This document shows positions 29,301 to 42,029 of a stretch of 64,000 bases of DNA, in pieces. Both the position numbers and the translations under genes were made by a program. The stretch is taken from positions 46,484,548-46,548,547 of the forward strand of contig NC_089850.1 in assembly GCF_036373705.1 (NCBI RefSeq). The letters run 5' to 3'. A model generated the notes under the pieces. It was not told where the DNA came from. It did no database searches and worked only from the letters and a program-made list of their open reading frames with translations. This stretch comes from Amia ocellicauda (Eukaryota > Chordata > Actinopteri > Amiiformes > Amiidae). Within the stretch, counting starts at the first letter, position 1; the number at the start of each line of letters is the position of its first letter.

Positions 29301-32016
29301 GGAAAGCGAGGTCAGAACTACAAACTGTAATCCGAGCATCCATGACTCACAACAAATAAAAACAGATTTATTTTTCAAGTATGGGCAGCGATGGGGAAAA
29401 TAATAATAAAAAAGGTTTACCTGAAAGAAATTGAAAATATTGAATAATGCTTAAGATCTCCCCCAATTAGAACATTTCAAATTGTATTTGGAACACTTAC
29501 TTGCAAGCCAGGCGGTATCCACTAATGATAGAGGTGGGGTGGATTTTTTGTTTCACAAGTTCATCTGCACTCTTCAACAACTCGGCAGCAACGATCACCT
29601 GGAGGGAAACAGCAATTGGATTTGGCTTTAACATTCAATCCTTGGTACATCCATTGTGTTGAAAGTAGAAGCAAAGAAGCACAGTTTCCTGCCCAGGTCA
29701 GGAGGAGAAGCAGCTCACAAGATCAATGTACAGTCACTTCATATAGGAGAGCTGGAGAAGGCCGAGCTCCCCTTCAGACTGTGACAGGGTTACTCTCTCC
29801 CATTAGCATAGCCACTCATTCTTGGTAAACAGAATGAATGGTACTAGAACGGGAATACACAGTTCTACATTATTACACCTGGGGTGAAAAAGCACCGAGT
29901 GCACTCACATATGATAGAAGGAAATGGCACCAAGGAAACCATATAAGAGACAAGACTAAACTCACCACTGAAGTCGTGCCATCGCCCACTTCCTTGTCCT
30001 GCAAGTCAGCCAGCTCACAGAGCACCTTGGCAGCCGGGTGCTCCACCTCCAGGAGCTTCAGGATGGTGGCCCCGTCATTAGTGATGGTCACATCCTACAC
30101 AGACAGGAAAGTTGTAGTCTTTGTAGACCATGAACAGTACAGAATACTGTCTGCATTAATAGTTACAAAATCCCTCCTACCCCTCTAAAAAAGTAAAAAC
30201 GAAGCCCCTAATTTATATTTTGAACTGACAGCAACCCCCATCCCTACCCACTTCCCCACCATATACATCACATTGCCATTAAAATAAATTAAAAAGTGAA
30301 TTTGATGTGTATAAAAGGTAAGTCACCAAATTCAGCCCAGGTGCTCTTTAACACCGGGTACAGGCTGTGTCCATATGAATAAATAAATACGGAAGAGCGT
30401 GCAGGACAGAGAAAAGCAGAAGAGTGAGAAACGGGTTTACTAGGACTCAGTGAGCAGGAAAATGAAATTTAAAAGCAAACCAGTCAGTACTTACACCAAT
30501 GTCATCCACCAGCATTTTATCCAGACCCACTGGGCCAAGAGAGCTCTTCACGATGTTGGCAATGGAGGATGCTGCCATAACTGGAAGGAGAAAAAGCGGT
30601 CAGTTTTTCAGAGTGACTTTCACAGACCAGGAAGCAGTCAGTGTGTACACCCAGGGTCTTACCAACCCAAATCCATTCCAGACTAAATAACTAATTACAG
30701 CTTGGTTTTTGTTACAACCGAGCTCTCAATTAAAAGTTACCTAAATCTAATTATTTTTAAACAGCATGGGTTATAACTCAATTTAGAAATGTTTAAAGAA
30801 TCAACTCTTATTACACAATTTAAAAAATAAAATGTTTTTTTATTCAATTAAGGTTCAATTAAGTAATTGACAGTTTGATTGGAACAAAACCCAGCAGGGT
30901 AGGGGGTCCTCCAGGACCAGGATTAGGAGCCCCTGAACTATATGGCAGAAATCTTCTCTGATATGAATTCATGAAAGAAAATCACAACCCCCTGCTTCCT
31001 ACACCAGGGCTGCAGACTCCCAGCTCTAACCTGCACCCATCATTTATACAGGATGATTGACCGTTTCAAAAGTAAGCTAATGCTGCACTGGAATATTCCT
31101 AAAATATATATTATATATATATATGGGTAATTGGCCTTCCAAATTGAGTGTAGCTCTAACAGGTTAATGCATAGATATCTGACGATTACAAGTCAATTGC
31201 GTATTTCAATCACATGACGTGAGTAAACTATGAGGTACTTTAGCTGTCAGGAAGCGTTAAGCAGAAGATGAAAAATACCGACTTCCAGAACTACCCTTAA
31301 AAGGAGATATGACGAGCAGGCAGCCTGGGATCATGCATTGAGCTGAAGCAGCCCGGGGCTCTGCAATCCGGCCATGCATTAGGCCTACATTCAAATAACA
31401 AAATATCACATCTGAAAACAGGCCCGATTCCACCTGTGCTTCAATTATAATAAGGATAACACTATAGCTACGGTAGCTGATAATAAAAATACATGTCGAA
31501 AAAAACAATTCATATTAAAAATGAACCTTTGAAGCGATACTTCCCATTTCCTCTAAATGTAGATGCAACTCTTCAGCAGCCAGCGTGCGGCTTCGGTAGC
31601 CAAGAGAAACAAAGGAGTAACGGAGGAGTAGGGTTGGGTCAATGAATGACTGGCAAATTATTGAAGCCCATCGCCTCAGCGAGTCCTGAATTTTCAAGCC
31701 TCACCCGAGGTCAGATAAAAGCCTGCATCACTTAACACAAAATCCGCCGTCTTTACAGTCGGGAGGGAGTACAACCGGCCGGCGGGATTAACAGAGCGAA
31801 TATCGGCCACACGTGTCAAACAGACCCGGTAGCCACATCCACCCAACACCAGATCCCTGCCATACCGGATTCCGGTCTAATCCTCACAAAGCCGTGCACA
31901 ATCAACACTAGATGCGTCACCAATGACAGATAAAGGATCTCACCATTTTGAGTGCGAACGGACTCGCCAGACGTCCTCTGGCCGAGCACATTGAGAGGAC
32001 CCTCCATTAGCGACAT
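25581..32016 (-). CDS. TCP1: T-complex protein 1 subunit alpha (CCT1 chaperonin subunit)
   Basis: Subunit of the cytosolic CCT/TRiC chaperonin, which folds actin and tubulin using ATP. Twelve coding exons: 31944-32007, 30495-30580, 29966-30094, 29501-29598, 29173-29283, 28739-28920, 28259-28385, 27435-27610, 26894-27017, 26429-26621, 26030-26193, 25581-25794; 1668 nt, 555 aa (human 556). All phases agree. From MEGPL at 32007 it aligns with human; an in-frame ATG at 32016 would add MSL. Nucleotide-binding motifs: [27 protein letters not shown] (Asp88) and [10 protein letters not shown]. Exon 6 uses the acceptor at 28921-28923 (CTCAG|TGATG), since the next AG would create a stop. The C-terminus is short and variable. 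Introns host two H/ACA snoRNAs. Confidence 0.97.
26286..26360. repeat. (AT)n/(AC)n microsatellite in a TCP1 intron
   Basis: Two alternating (TA) and (CA) blocks lie in the 235-bp intron between TCP1 exons 10 and 11, filling about a third of it. Confidence 0.85.
27952..28083 (-). ncRNA. H/ACA box snoRNA in TCP1 intron 7 (SNORA20/SNORA29-type)
   Basis: About 132 nt on the host strand. It begins CCCATTTTC, the 5' hairpin closes with CGTGGG, then comes an H box ACAGCA (pattern ANANNA). The 3' hairpin has a GCCTGA/TCAGGC stem and ends GCATACATCT, giving an ACA box exactly 3 nt from the 3' end. Human TCP1 introns carry SNORA20 and SNORA29, so position supports the call. It shares a 20-nt block, GTTATACGCGTGGGATACAG, with the element at 28564-28697. 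The target was not assigned. Confidence 0.82.
28564..28697 (-). ncRNA. Second H/ACA box snoRNA in TCP1 intron 6, related to the first
   Basis: About 134 nt on the host strand. The first hairpin starts CCCATTTATATTTGC and ends CGTGGG; the H box is ACAGTA. The second hairpin has GCAG.ACT/AGT.CTGC pairing and an outer TTCTGTT/AGCAGGA stem, and it ends GGACACATTT with the ACA box 3 nt from the end. It is paralogous to the copy in the next intron mainly over the first hairpin; the second hairpins differ. Host, size and boxes all fit an H/ACA snoRNA. Confidence 0.78.
30700..30940. repeat. Degenerate copy of the 19392 hAT-like MITE family, TCP1 intron 1
   Basis: It contains both arms (gttacaaccgagctctcaatt and caattaagtaattgacag...ggaacaaaacccagcagg) of the element at 19392-19703, diverged. 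No clear duplication at the ends. Confidence 0.7.
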
Positions 32017-32047
32017 CTTTCCTCCTCAGCCAAAGACAGAAGGAAGA

Positions 32048-32054
32048 CTTCCGG
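32048..32054 (-). promoter_or_regulatory. ETS-type motif CCGGAAG upstream of TCP1
   Basis: CCGGAAG on the TCP1 strand, about 40 nt above the start codon, as found in many housekeeping promoters or leaders. Confidence 0.45.
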
Positions 32055-32289
32055 CCCGAGAGCAAACCGCCGCGGCGCACAGCCTTCTGGGAGGAACGAG
32101 CACGTTGTAGAATCTTCCAGATGCATCGATTTAAATGACACGCATACAGAACTAAATATAAAGCTTCCATTCGAGTATCTGCTACATAAATACTCCTTAA
32201 TGTGGGATATGATATTATAAGTCAAATTAACTTAAAAAAATAACTGTAAACTAGTCGAAAACCGCATGGCTTTTCCCTTCCATTCAAGA

Positions 32290-32303
32290 ACTACATTTCC
32301 CAG
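32290..32303. promoter_or_regulatory. ZNF143/Staf-like motif ACTACATTTCCCAG
   Basis: One mismatch from the core ACTACAATTCCCAG of the ZNF143 (SBS) site, about 280 bp above the TCP1 start. Such sites mark housekeeping, often bidirectional, promoters. Confidence 0.45.
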
Positions 32304-32399
32304 CCGTATTTCATGACATCACTTCCTCTGTTGGTAAGGGAGTTCGGCGGCACCTACTGGCGGGAGTTTATTACACAGTTTGGGAGGTGTGTGCAGGAG

Positions 32400-33523
32400 T
32401 GCGTATGTATACGGGAGAGACTAGCTGCCTTTGAAATCCAGAGCACTATTTATGATCAGTAATCACTCTGCTGATCTCAGGTCAAATGTGACCTTTGTGA
32501 CAAAAAAGTGCCTTCATGCATGGGACCTTAATAAACAAAAAGCTCTTTATTTATATTATATGGTACAAAAAAATGTTTTTTCTATTTTAATACAATGTAT
32601 ACCGATGTTGATGTGTTGTCTCTGTTGGGGAAAGTACTGCATCTCAGTATGTATCAAGAAACACTTGGTAAGAGCTGAAGAAAGAACATATTTATCCTAA
32701 TTGAGTAATGGTGTGCATTATTTGTGTTCGACCTATTTTATTCTCTATGCTTTTCTATCATGATTTAACCTTAGCATTTGGGTGCATGGATTTACAAGGA
32801 TCTGTTAAACAGTATACACACTAAAAAAAACAGCACACCTGCCACATGCCTCTTATTCAGTAGATGTGGGGGCCATCTTAGAAAGCTTTTTTTTCTCCAA
32901 CTTCTTTAAACACAGCTGTAAATTGCAACTTGTCAGCTCTACTATAAACACATCCACTAAGAACATGTATGGCTTTGTTGCTCCTCTACATTCTTTGCAA
33001 GGCTGATGTTTCACAGTATGCTAAAGCCCTGTCAGCACATGCTGCTAGATGTCTGTTCCAACTTTTTTATTCCAGTTTGGATAAAACTGCCATCTTGTTT
33101 CCTGAAGTCTGTCTGTTACTAATTGTTTGTAACAAAACTGGAAGGCAGTAGAAAAGCTTCCTCTTGCTGTGAAATATTTAACTCCATACCTCTGGTATCA
33201 TTCCTGAATATTCCTGTGTGATGACAACTATATTATTGAGGGTTAAACTAGATCAAGTACCTCACTTCTGCTTCTAGCACACATTGAATGGGTCTTGCAA
33301 GTCTCACGATTCCTGTTCTAACTACAATCCAACAGCTCAGTCTTTGCATTTGACACTGTATTGTATAAAACTTACTGTAACTGGAATTATTTATGATTGA
33401 TTGAATGACAATCCACTGAATATGCCTCATCTTCATGTTAAAGTGACACACCACCTGCCAATACATGTTTTTTTTATGAATCCCTGGTTTTGAAGTGTTC
33501 TCTGTCAGTTCCTATTGTTATGC
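32400..33523. other. Non-genic stretch between TCP1 and the hAT MITE
   Basis: I looked here for MRPL18, the human head-to-head neighbour of TCP1, and did not find it. Open frames at 32431-32700 and 32969-33151 lack motifs. Confidence 0.5.
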
Positions 33524-33801
33524 CAGTGGTGGGCAAAATGCATCCACTTGCAGCCCATGACCACCCTCCCCACCCAAGAAAGAATTAAGAATAAAGTACT
33601 ATATTTATGACAACTGCTTATTTTGTATCAATGTGTTACTCCTTTAATACATTGTTGATATGTATTTATTGCATTATATTGCTATGTTCAATTACAATGT
33701 ACCATTTGTGCCTGGTAATTGGGAAAGGGGACGCGAGACCCAAGCAGTTATTTGACACCTGGACTTGCGGCCCACTGATTAATTTAGGTTGCCCACCACT
33801 G
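33524..33801. mobile_element. Non-autonomous hAT-type element
   Basis: 278 bp with inverted ends CAGTGGTGGGCAA / TTGCCCACCACTG, the classic hAT-type terminus. Flanks TGTTATGC (33516-33523) and TGTTAGAC (33802-33809) match at 6 of 8 positions, consistent with an aged 8-bp duplication. No open frame. Confidence 0.88.
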
Positions 33802-33927
33802 TGTTAGACACAGGCCCCCACATGGTACAGTCATATGGTAAATGATACAATGCTTTACAAACCCTATACTCTGAATAGGACTTATATATGAAAATCTCCA
33901 GTATGTTTTTGATTAAAACAAATGTAT

Positions 33928-33933
33928 TTTAAT
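33928..33933 (-). terminator. Possible ZNHIT3 poly(A) signal (ATTAAA)
   Basis: Variant signal ATTAAA on the minus strand about 190 nt after the ZNHIT3 stop. Confidence 0.4.
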
Positions 33934-34124
33934 ATATACATCTTGAACAATTACAATATTCACAATTTACAGTACACCCATTGTACAAACACACAAGGTA
34001 CCCAAGGCATGTCTTGTGAGAATACAATCCACAGATAGGGTTGCACAGTCTCTCTCTGTCTTTATCACGGTCATTCAGACCCACAATGAGCCCGTTTGTA
34101 CTGGTAGCTCCATGAGTTGAGCTC

Positions 34125-35847
34125 TCATTCTGCACTGGCCAAACTGGGGGGGCTGACGTTTTCCTTCTCTTCGGGCTCTGTGATTTTCAGGCAGTGGTCT
34201 GCAAACTCCACAAAGAGGGGCTCTTGCATGGCGGCTTTCATGATGTCATCTTTGTTCCCAGCTTTGTCTACAGATAGCAGCAGCTGTCGGAGGTGAGGGT
34301 TACATAGCAGGGCCTTCAGCTCTTCAGAGTCACCTGAGGGGAAATGGGGGGAAAGACAACAAATTAAAAACAATATTCACCCTTGAGAGATACCTTAAGG
34401 GTCAAAGCATATATTATTAGGGGAAATTGATCCATCTAAAATTGATGAATCCTTCCATTCATTCATTAATTCTCATTGACGACACTTACTTTTCCAATAG
34501 TCACATCTGAGAATCTAATGCATTTTTTAAATTACGATTATTATTGACATACATACAGTGGCGGAGGTAGTGAGCTCAATGAAATGTACATTTCCCCATT
34601 GGAAAGCTCCACAAACCAAATTAGGTAATAAAAGTAATCTATTAAAATGTTTTATTCTGTAACTAAAACATTGTAGCATGATAATATAGTACTAGGAAAG
34701 TGTGCAGAAATTCTTACCCAATAGTTTCAGCTGCTGCAAGGGAACTCTGTCGGACTGCTCATCCTCATTCAAGAGATCGTCAACAGACCAATGATTTCCT
34801 ACAAAAACACAAGTATTATTATTTCAATAACACCCAATAAGCCACAGATTTTAAATATATATATATAGCTCTGGAAAAGATTAAGAGACCACTGCAAAAT
34901 TATCAGTTTCTCTGGTTTTACTATTTATAGGTATGTGTTTGGGTAAAATGAACATTTTTGTTTTATTCTATAAACTACTGACATTTCTCCCAAATTCCAA
35001 ATACAAATATGAATGGAATGGAATGACTGCCATACATGTAGAGATGCTGATTTAAGAAACATTTGCAGTGGTCTGTTCATTTCTTCCAGAGCTGTATGCA
35101 TGGATTGCCAGTGTCTGATCCTACCGCTGTCCTGGCTTCCATTCCTGGATTCTGGAAGCGCTGTGGAAACCGTCGCCTCCGCCGGTTCTTTTGAAGTCGA
35201 CGACACACAGTCATCTGCATAAACGAGCAGATATTTATGGGAGTTTACTCTGCATTCACATCATTTACTCATTCCTATTGAAAAACACCAAGTTCAACAG
35301 ACGTTAAATAAGCATGATTTAAATCGCATACCTTTGTGTTTCTTGTAGCAACCGAGAGAACAGCTGAATTAAAAGAGAAACAAAATAATGTCGTTATAAA
35401 CAATCCTACCAAAATTAAAAAAAAAAAAAAAATTGCCATGATCATTTAAAAAACTTCAAATAAATCTTTCAAACACTGCCTAGGTGGTCGGGAGTCTGTT
35501 GTGACCCAGATTTAAGCAGCAATAACAGATGTAGGTTTATTCAAATTAATTATCAATGATTAAAATAACAATGTTCAGATTTTATTCTAAAGTTACATTA
35601 GGTAAACGAGGATCAACATGTACAACAAAGCACAATTATAACTGCACTCGAGAACAGTCTAACACCCCGACATCAGCGCTTCTCAGGCGGGATACCACAG
35701 TCACTGTAGTCCGAGGCCTGCCTACATTTCAAGTGCGACACGCTTAACACACATTTAGTTGTTCAGTTCTTGTACTCACTATCTTATTTTGCAAACCGGG
35801 CAGCGATATTTAGATTTCTCCTCGTTACACACAATGCAGTTCTGCAT
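34125..35847 (-). CDS. ZNHIT3: Zinc finger HIT domain-containing protein 3
   Basis: Small zf-HIT protein that works with NUFIP1 in box C/D snoRNP assembly and binds nuclear receptors (family knowledge). Five exons on the minus strand: 35780-35847, 35332-35363, 35125-35214, 34718-34798, 34125-34333; 480 nt, 159 aa (human 155), phases consistent. The zinc cluster is complete: Cys4, Cys7, Cys16, Cys19, Cys24, Cys28, His32, Cys36. A variable acidic/Ser linker follows, then a conserved C-terminal domain (NPHLRQLL, MQEPLFVEFADHCL). The start was chosen at MQNCIVC; an in-frame ATG at 35997 would extend it by 50 residues, which the family does not have. It lies about 1.7 kb from TCP1 in the same orientation. 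Confidence 0.94.
34867..35094. mobile_element. Tc1-type MITE in ZNHIT3 intron 3
   Basis: 228 bp with ends agctctggaaaagattaaga and its inverse, flanked by TA (35095-35096 on the right). Same family ends as the 78-bp element at 2398. Its right edge is only 30 bp from the exon 3 donor at 35124, so it sits at the start of the host intron. Confidence 0.8.
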
Positions 35848-35949
35848 GACTGAGAAACAACACGAATACCCGTCCAAAGACAAAAACACGTGGGTAACAC
35901 AAACACTGCGTCCCAGAGCATCCAGTTCCGCAAAGATAGCTTCCCTGGC

Positions 35950-35997
35950 ATGTGGTGCGCATGTGCAGAGTGATCTCACTGCACATGCGCACCACAT
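35950..35997. promoter_or_regulatory. Palindrome with paired NRF1-like sites upstream of ZNHIT3
   Basis: Perfect 19-bp arms (35950-35968, 35979-35997) around a 10-nt centre. Each arm holds TGCGCATGTGCA or its complement, one mismatch from the NRF1 palindrome core (GCGCATGCGC type). It lies about 100 bp above the start codon, in or near the promoter or leader. Confidence 0.55.
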
Positions 35998-36713
35998 ATC
36001 TTCTCAGTGCCCTTCTTTTCGGTGTGGATCTTGTATACACATTGCTTTTACACAATGGATTTTCTATTAGTTCACAAATACAATACAATATTATTAAATT
36101 ATAAATAAATAATGTGTTAGTGTTATGGATTCATTTTAGGCTCAAACGTGGTCGTAGCACAGAGAATATGCTACATTAGGTCTATTATAATGATTAAATG
36201 CATACGTTGTGTTCGGTTGCATTGTCAAGTAATAATAAACGCAACAGATTAAACGGATTATCTGTGAAAACTGGTTTGCCCTACAGACTTCAATTTATTT
36301 ACACATCGAAAACAGAAACATGACTGAAATAAAAAAATAAAATAATCTGTGGGTTTGTGTATGTAATCTTTAAGGATTCTGGCCATTCCACAAAAGAAAA
36401 ATGACTATCAAGAGGGTGTTTCTTTTTAAAAACGTTTTATTGAATGGTGAACAAACACTTAAATTGGAATTTAAACATATATGCAAATATATTTGTTTGC
36501 ATGTGAGAATGGTTGTATGGAGGTTACTTATCGTTGAAAATAGTAATTTAGGATCACAAAGGTATGTAAATGTATGTAGGTTTGTAGCTGTCCTATTAAA
36601 TAATGTATACATATTGATATGTACGTTGGTATTATTATTAATATTAGTAGTATTATGTGATTATAAATGGATATTGCCCCAGGATAAATTAAGTTGTTTT
36701 TACATCATAACAT

Positions 36714-37845
36714 ATACTCTGCAAAAAAAGAAACGTCCTCTCACTTTCAACTGCTTTTATTTTCAGTAAACTTAATATGTGTAAATATTTGTATGAACAT
36801 AAAAAGATTGTACAACTAAGACATAAACTGAACAAGTTTCACAGACATGTGACTAACAGAAATGAAATGTGTCCCTGAACAAAGGGGGGGTCGAAATCAA
36901 AAGTCACAGTCAGTATCTGTGTGGCCACCAGCTGCATTAGTGCTGCAGTGCATCTCCTCCTCATGGACTGACCCAGATCTGCCAGTTCTTGCTGTGAGAT
37001 GTTACCCCACTCTTCCACCAAGACATTTCTGGGGGGAATGACCCTAACCCTCACCCTCCGATACAACAGGTCCCAGACGTGCTCAATGGGATTGAGATCC
37101 GGGCTCTTCGCTGGCCATGGCACAACACTGACATTCCTGTCTTGCAGGAAATCACATCCAGCGAAGGTGGGTTTGTGCCTGTAGGCGACGTTGTTGCCAG
37201 TGATGTCTGGTGAGGACCTGCCTTACAACAGGCCTACGAGCCCTCAGTCCAGCCTCTCTCAGCCTATTGCGGACAGTCTGAGCACTGATGCAGGGATTGT
37301 GTGTTCCTGGTGTAACTCGGGCAGTTGTTGTTGCCATCCTGTACCTGTCCTGCAGGTGTGATGTTCGGATGTACTGATCCTGTGCAGGTTATGTAACACG
37401 TGGTCTGCCACTGCGAGGACGATCAGCTGTCCTTCCTGTCTCCCTGTAGCGCTGTCTCTGGCGTCTCACAGTACGGACATTGCAATTTATTGCCCTGGCC
37501 ACATCTGCAGTCCTCATGCCTCCCTGCAGCATGCCTAAGGCACGTTCACACAGGTGAGCAGGGACCCTGGGCATCTTTCTTTTCAGAGTGAGTAGAAAGG
37601 TCTCTTTAGTGTCCTACGTTTTTATAACTGTGACCTTAATTGCCTTCCGTCTGTACGCTGTTAGTGTCTTAACGACTGTTCCACAGGTGCGTGTTCATTA
37701 ATTGTTTATGGTTCATTGAACAAGCATGGGAAACATTGTTTAAACCCTTTACAATAAAGATCTGTAAAGTTATTTAGATTTTTACAAAATTGTCTTTAAA
37801 ATAGAGTGTCCAGAAAAAGGGATGTTTCTTTTTTTGTTGAGTATA
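36714..37845 (-). mobile_element. Internally deleted Tc1-like transposon
   Basis: Ends tactctgcaaaaaaagaaac and its inverse near 37820-37845 (gtttctttttttgttgagta) form imperfect terminal repeats at TA sites. Coding remnants run on the minus strand: N-terminal HTH region (37389-37574, MPRVPAHLCERALGML), a middle linker piece (37152-37337) and the C-terminal [11 protein letters not shown] block (36839-37123). The central part with the first two catalytic Asp is gone, so the copy is not autonomous. Confidence 0.88.
36839..37574 (-). pseudogene. Tc1-like transposase pseudogene (catalytic centre deleted)
   Basis: Three open pieces in order on the minus strand: DNA-binding N-terminus, linker with TVRNRLREAGLRARRP, then the [14 protein letters not shown] end. 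Stops separate them, and the WSDE and QQDN blocks are missing. Family membership is clear; function is lost. Confidence 0.85.
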
Positions 37846-40800
37846 TTTATAATATGCAAAAACAAGCAACATAAGGAAAGAAGTGTGATATACTTTTATA
37901 AGGGGAGAAGAAATATCATACGATACCATGGGGAAAATATGAGGCTAGGACACTTTTGTCCCCAAAACTGCAGTGTGGTGTACTGTGGTAAAGATACAGT
38001 AAGGTGTGGTGTCCATGGTTACCATGTGGTAAATTATAGTTCACCAGGGGAAGAAATAGGGTTAAGTATGGTAAAGTGTAGTACAGTGTACATAGTAAAA
38101 CTACTAAAAGCATGGTACACAACACAGTAGCAGATGTGTCAAACAAGAGCTGGTAGCAAGCAGAAATGCTGCCCAAACTATTTTGTTTCAATGTGTCAGA
38201 CGTTTATTTCTGTTGACCTCTCTATTACCATTCAAACCAATGGCTAAATAAATTAATTCCTGACAGAGGTCCAATAATAACCAGTGAATAATAAGAACAT
38301 ATTCAACACCTGAGGGCGCTAGAGAATAATTTCATATCAAGTAGTAGATTCAGAAATGCCACTGTACTGTGAAATTAGACAAGAACAAAGCAAACAAGCA
38401 GGCGTTGTTTTTTCTCGTATTCTTCATGTCATACTGTGAAGCCACCGGAATACATTAACTACATGTAGGATATATTGACAGAACTTGTGCAGGTGGACTA
38501 TGTGACACTTTGTGCAGAACACATCTATTCATATTTTGCAATCTCAAGACATTTCCCAAGAATTCCTCCTCAGATTGAAGCCTGGCATTTTCAATCATGA
38601 AAAAGGATTGTTTGATTTTAAAGATGCTCATCAGGAAGATTCAATTATCGAAATAATTGTTTAGTAGGGGCTTGTGGGTTCGATAAGGGCAGCTCAGAGA
38701 TGAGGCAAAGGCACTTTAGTAAAATTAAACAAAACCCTTCAATGAGTATTAATTAAAATAAACCAAAGTAGGCTTAGTAGGCACAAATTAAACAAAACTA
38801 AGATAAATTATATAACTTGCGATTAATGCATCCGTTAGTGTCCTGTCCAGCTCTACAATAAAATACCTTTTCTCTTCCATTTATAGTGGATATTTTTTTA
38901 GGTCCCTTCCATCCACATGTCCAAATACGACAAGTTCTGTCTCTTTCCCCATTGTGACAAAGCCACATTCTGGATATGAAATAAGATCCCAAAAGATCTG
39001 TTATAGAAAACAAAAAAGTGAATATAATTCTCCACACACACACACCACAATACTGCTATGTAAACGACACATGTTGTAATTGAAACACTATTTCATACAG
39101 TAGTCTTGCTTGCATGGGTTTATTCTGTAATTCAGATTACCATATTTAATCCATATTAAATTGATCTTAATTTAATGGCTTTTTAAAATGGTGATGTAAT
39201 ACACCTTATTCTCAATGGGTATTTGTCATGTATTTAAAATGTGCTTTCAATATTGGAAAATGTAATACACTGATTTTATTTTATACAAAAAATGATGAAA
39301 CTCACATTGCAAATATGGGATTGTTTAACTGGGTACAAGGGATTGCCTTTTATTTCCTACTTCACAGAGGCATTTTTCTCTTCTGCTTTAAAGTGAGTGT
39401 TCACACCTTGGCTTGTAATTCACTACTACACAACACTGAGTTCTGCCAAAACTGTAATCTGAATTGCAATGTGAAAATAAGATAAAGCATACTTCCTTTG
39501 AGGTATACATTTCTTACAGTAGTTTAAGCTAAATCTGACTATTTTGAAGGGGCCACTGTGGGATAGTTTATACATGCTGACTCAAAAGGCTTTTGCTAAA
39601 TTCAGAGTTTGGAAAAGGCTAAGCAGACTCCTGGGGCTCTTACACCTTCATGCTATCTAAAGAAAACAAAAATGATGCATGTTTCATTCCATCATACTTC
39701 ACAAGCACAGAGAACAAATGAGCATATCAAATCGAACTTGCTGGTGTTTCAGATACACATGGCAACATAATATTCCCAGTTTACTATCCAGTAAGGTACA
39801 TTGGGAACCTTTGTAGCAGTCTCTGAATATTTAATGGAGAATAAACAGACCAATAATTAATTCCACACTGTGGATTTACTCCATAGAACACAGTCCTCTT
39901 TAGCAGTGCAAAACAAAACTAAACTAAAAGTTACAAAAGTGTTTCATTAATCTAACATTAACGGAAATAATTAAAATGCTTAATTTCTATTTGCAGACAG
40001 AGCAATAAAGTTGTTTTTATCGGGTGCAGTTCTATGAGAATTCTGCATAAAAATATAATGAGAATCACACTTACAATTAGATTTTTTCTTTTTATTTAGT
40101 ATGCAGGAAAATGTGATGGATCTATTAAAGTCACTTTTCAATGTAACTGCTAAAATTCAGCACTTACTTACCTGAAATAAAGATTTCAGTAGCATTGTTT
40201 GTAATGTGTTGAGTCATCAAGTTACGATGTATTTTGTGTGGCCTACATACACTTTTAGTGGCATCCAGCCCAGAAAGAATATTGGATATAACAGAAAAAG
40301 AGACACTAATAGATAAGTATGCTTTCCTCAGCAAATGGTAGCCCCGACATTACCCCCACCCCCACTATACACTACAAAACCATAACAAGCCCAGCTTTCA
40401 ATTTATCAATCTTTTTTCAATAGAGGACCATGGACTTAATTCTGACATGATTTATAAGTGCAGCGCCTAAACTGCAGGCTCAGAAATACTGCTGCTGTCC
40501 AAGAAGCGTGTGCCTGCCGAGTGCGTTGGCCTACTCCCATCAGAGCTTCGGACATCCACCTCAGACAGGACATTTAGAAAAATCTCAGGTAGTCCTCAGT
40601 CTTAGATAAGGTCTGAGATTAATGTGATGTTTTTGCTTTTACCACAGTTGAGTCAACTACAGAATTAGGCTGAAAAGAGAATAATCTGTGCTGTGTTATT
40701 TAAAAACCAGCGGAGGTTTTCTGTGTTGGTTATCTGGCAGGATCAAGGCACTGGAGTCTCATCTCATGAAAGAAGAATGACAGTTTATATTATTTATTAT

Positions 40801-40973
40801 AAATAAAATAAATATACTCCAGCTCTTTAAGAGCTTCAAACAATCAACAATCACAAAAGTCAACACAACTGAGAAACAAGGAGACGCAGGCTCAAGGCTG
40901 GTGTTTCTGTACTAATCGATCCTTTGCCAAGCACAGAGCTGACCTGAACTGAAAGTGCTTGAGCTGGGCTGTA
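37846..40973. other. Non-genic stretch
   Basis: No coding exon or full element recognised. 37970-38100 contains short degenerate repeats of a tgtggta/gtgtagta type. A minus-strand frame at 38798-39043 is not recognised and was not accepted. Confidence 0.45.
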
Positions 40974-41149
40974 CAGTGGCTCTCAAAAGTATTCACCCCC
41001 CTTGGACTTTTCCACATTTCATGTGTTACACGATGAAATCAGAATGCATTTAATCAGGAGTTTTTGCCACTGATCAATGTCAAAGTGAAACGTTTTATTT
41101 TAAATTAATTACAAATACAAAACAGAACATACTTGAATGCATAAGTAAT

Positions 41150-41980
<831 letters not shown>

Positions 41981-42029
41981 TTTTTGAGGACGGCGTGAAC
42001 TAGGCAGATTCACAGATGTGCCATATATA

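Noticed and set aside
32431-32700. Possible MRPL18 or other gene head-to-head with TCP1
   Set aside because: The translated sequence shows no resemblance to MRPL18 or any ribosomal protein.
38798-39043. Minus-strand frame with several Cys and Trp
   Set aside because: Looked like a possible exon, but no splice sites or known family fit.
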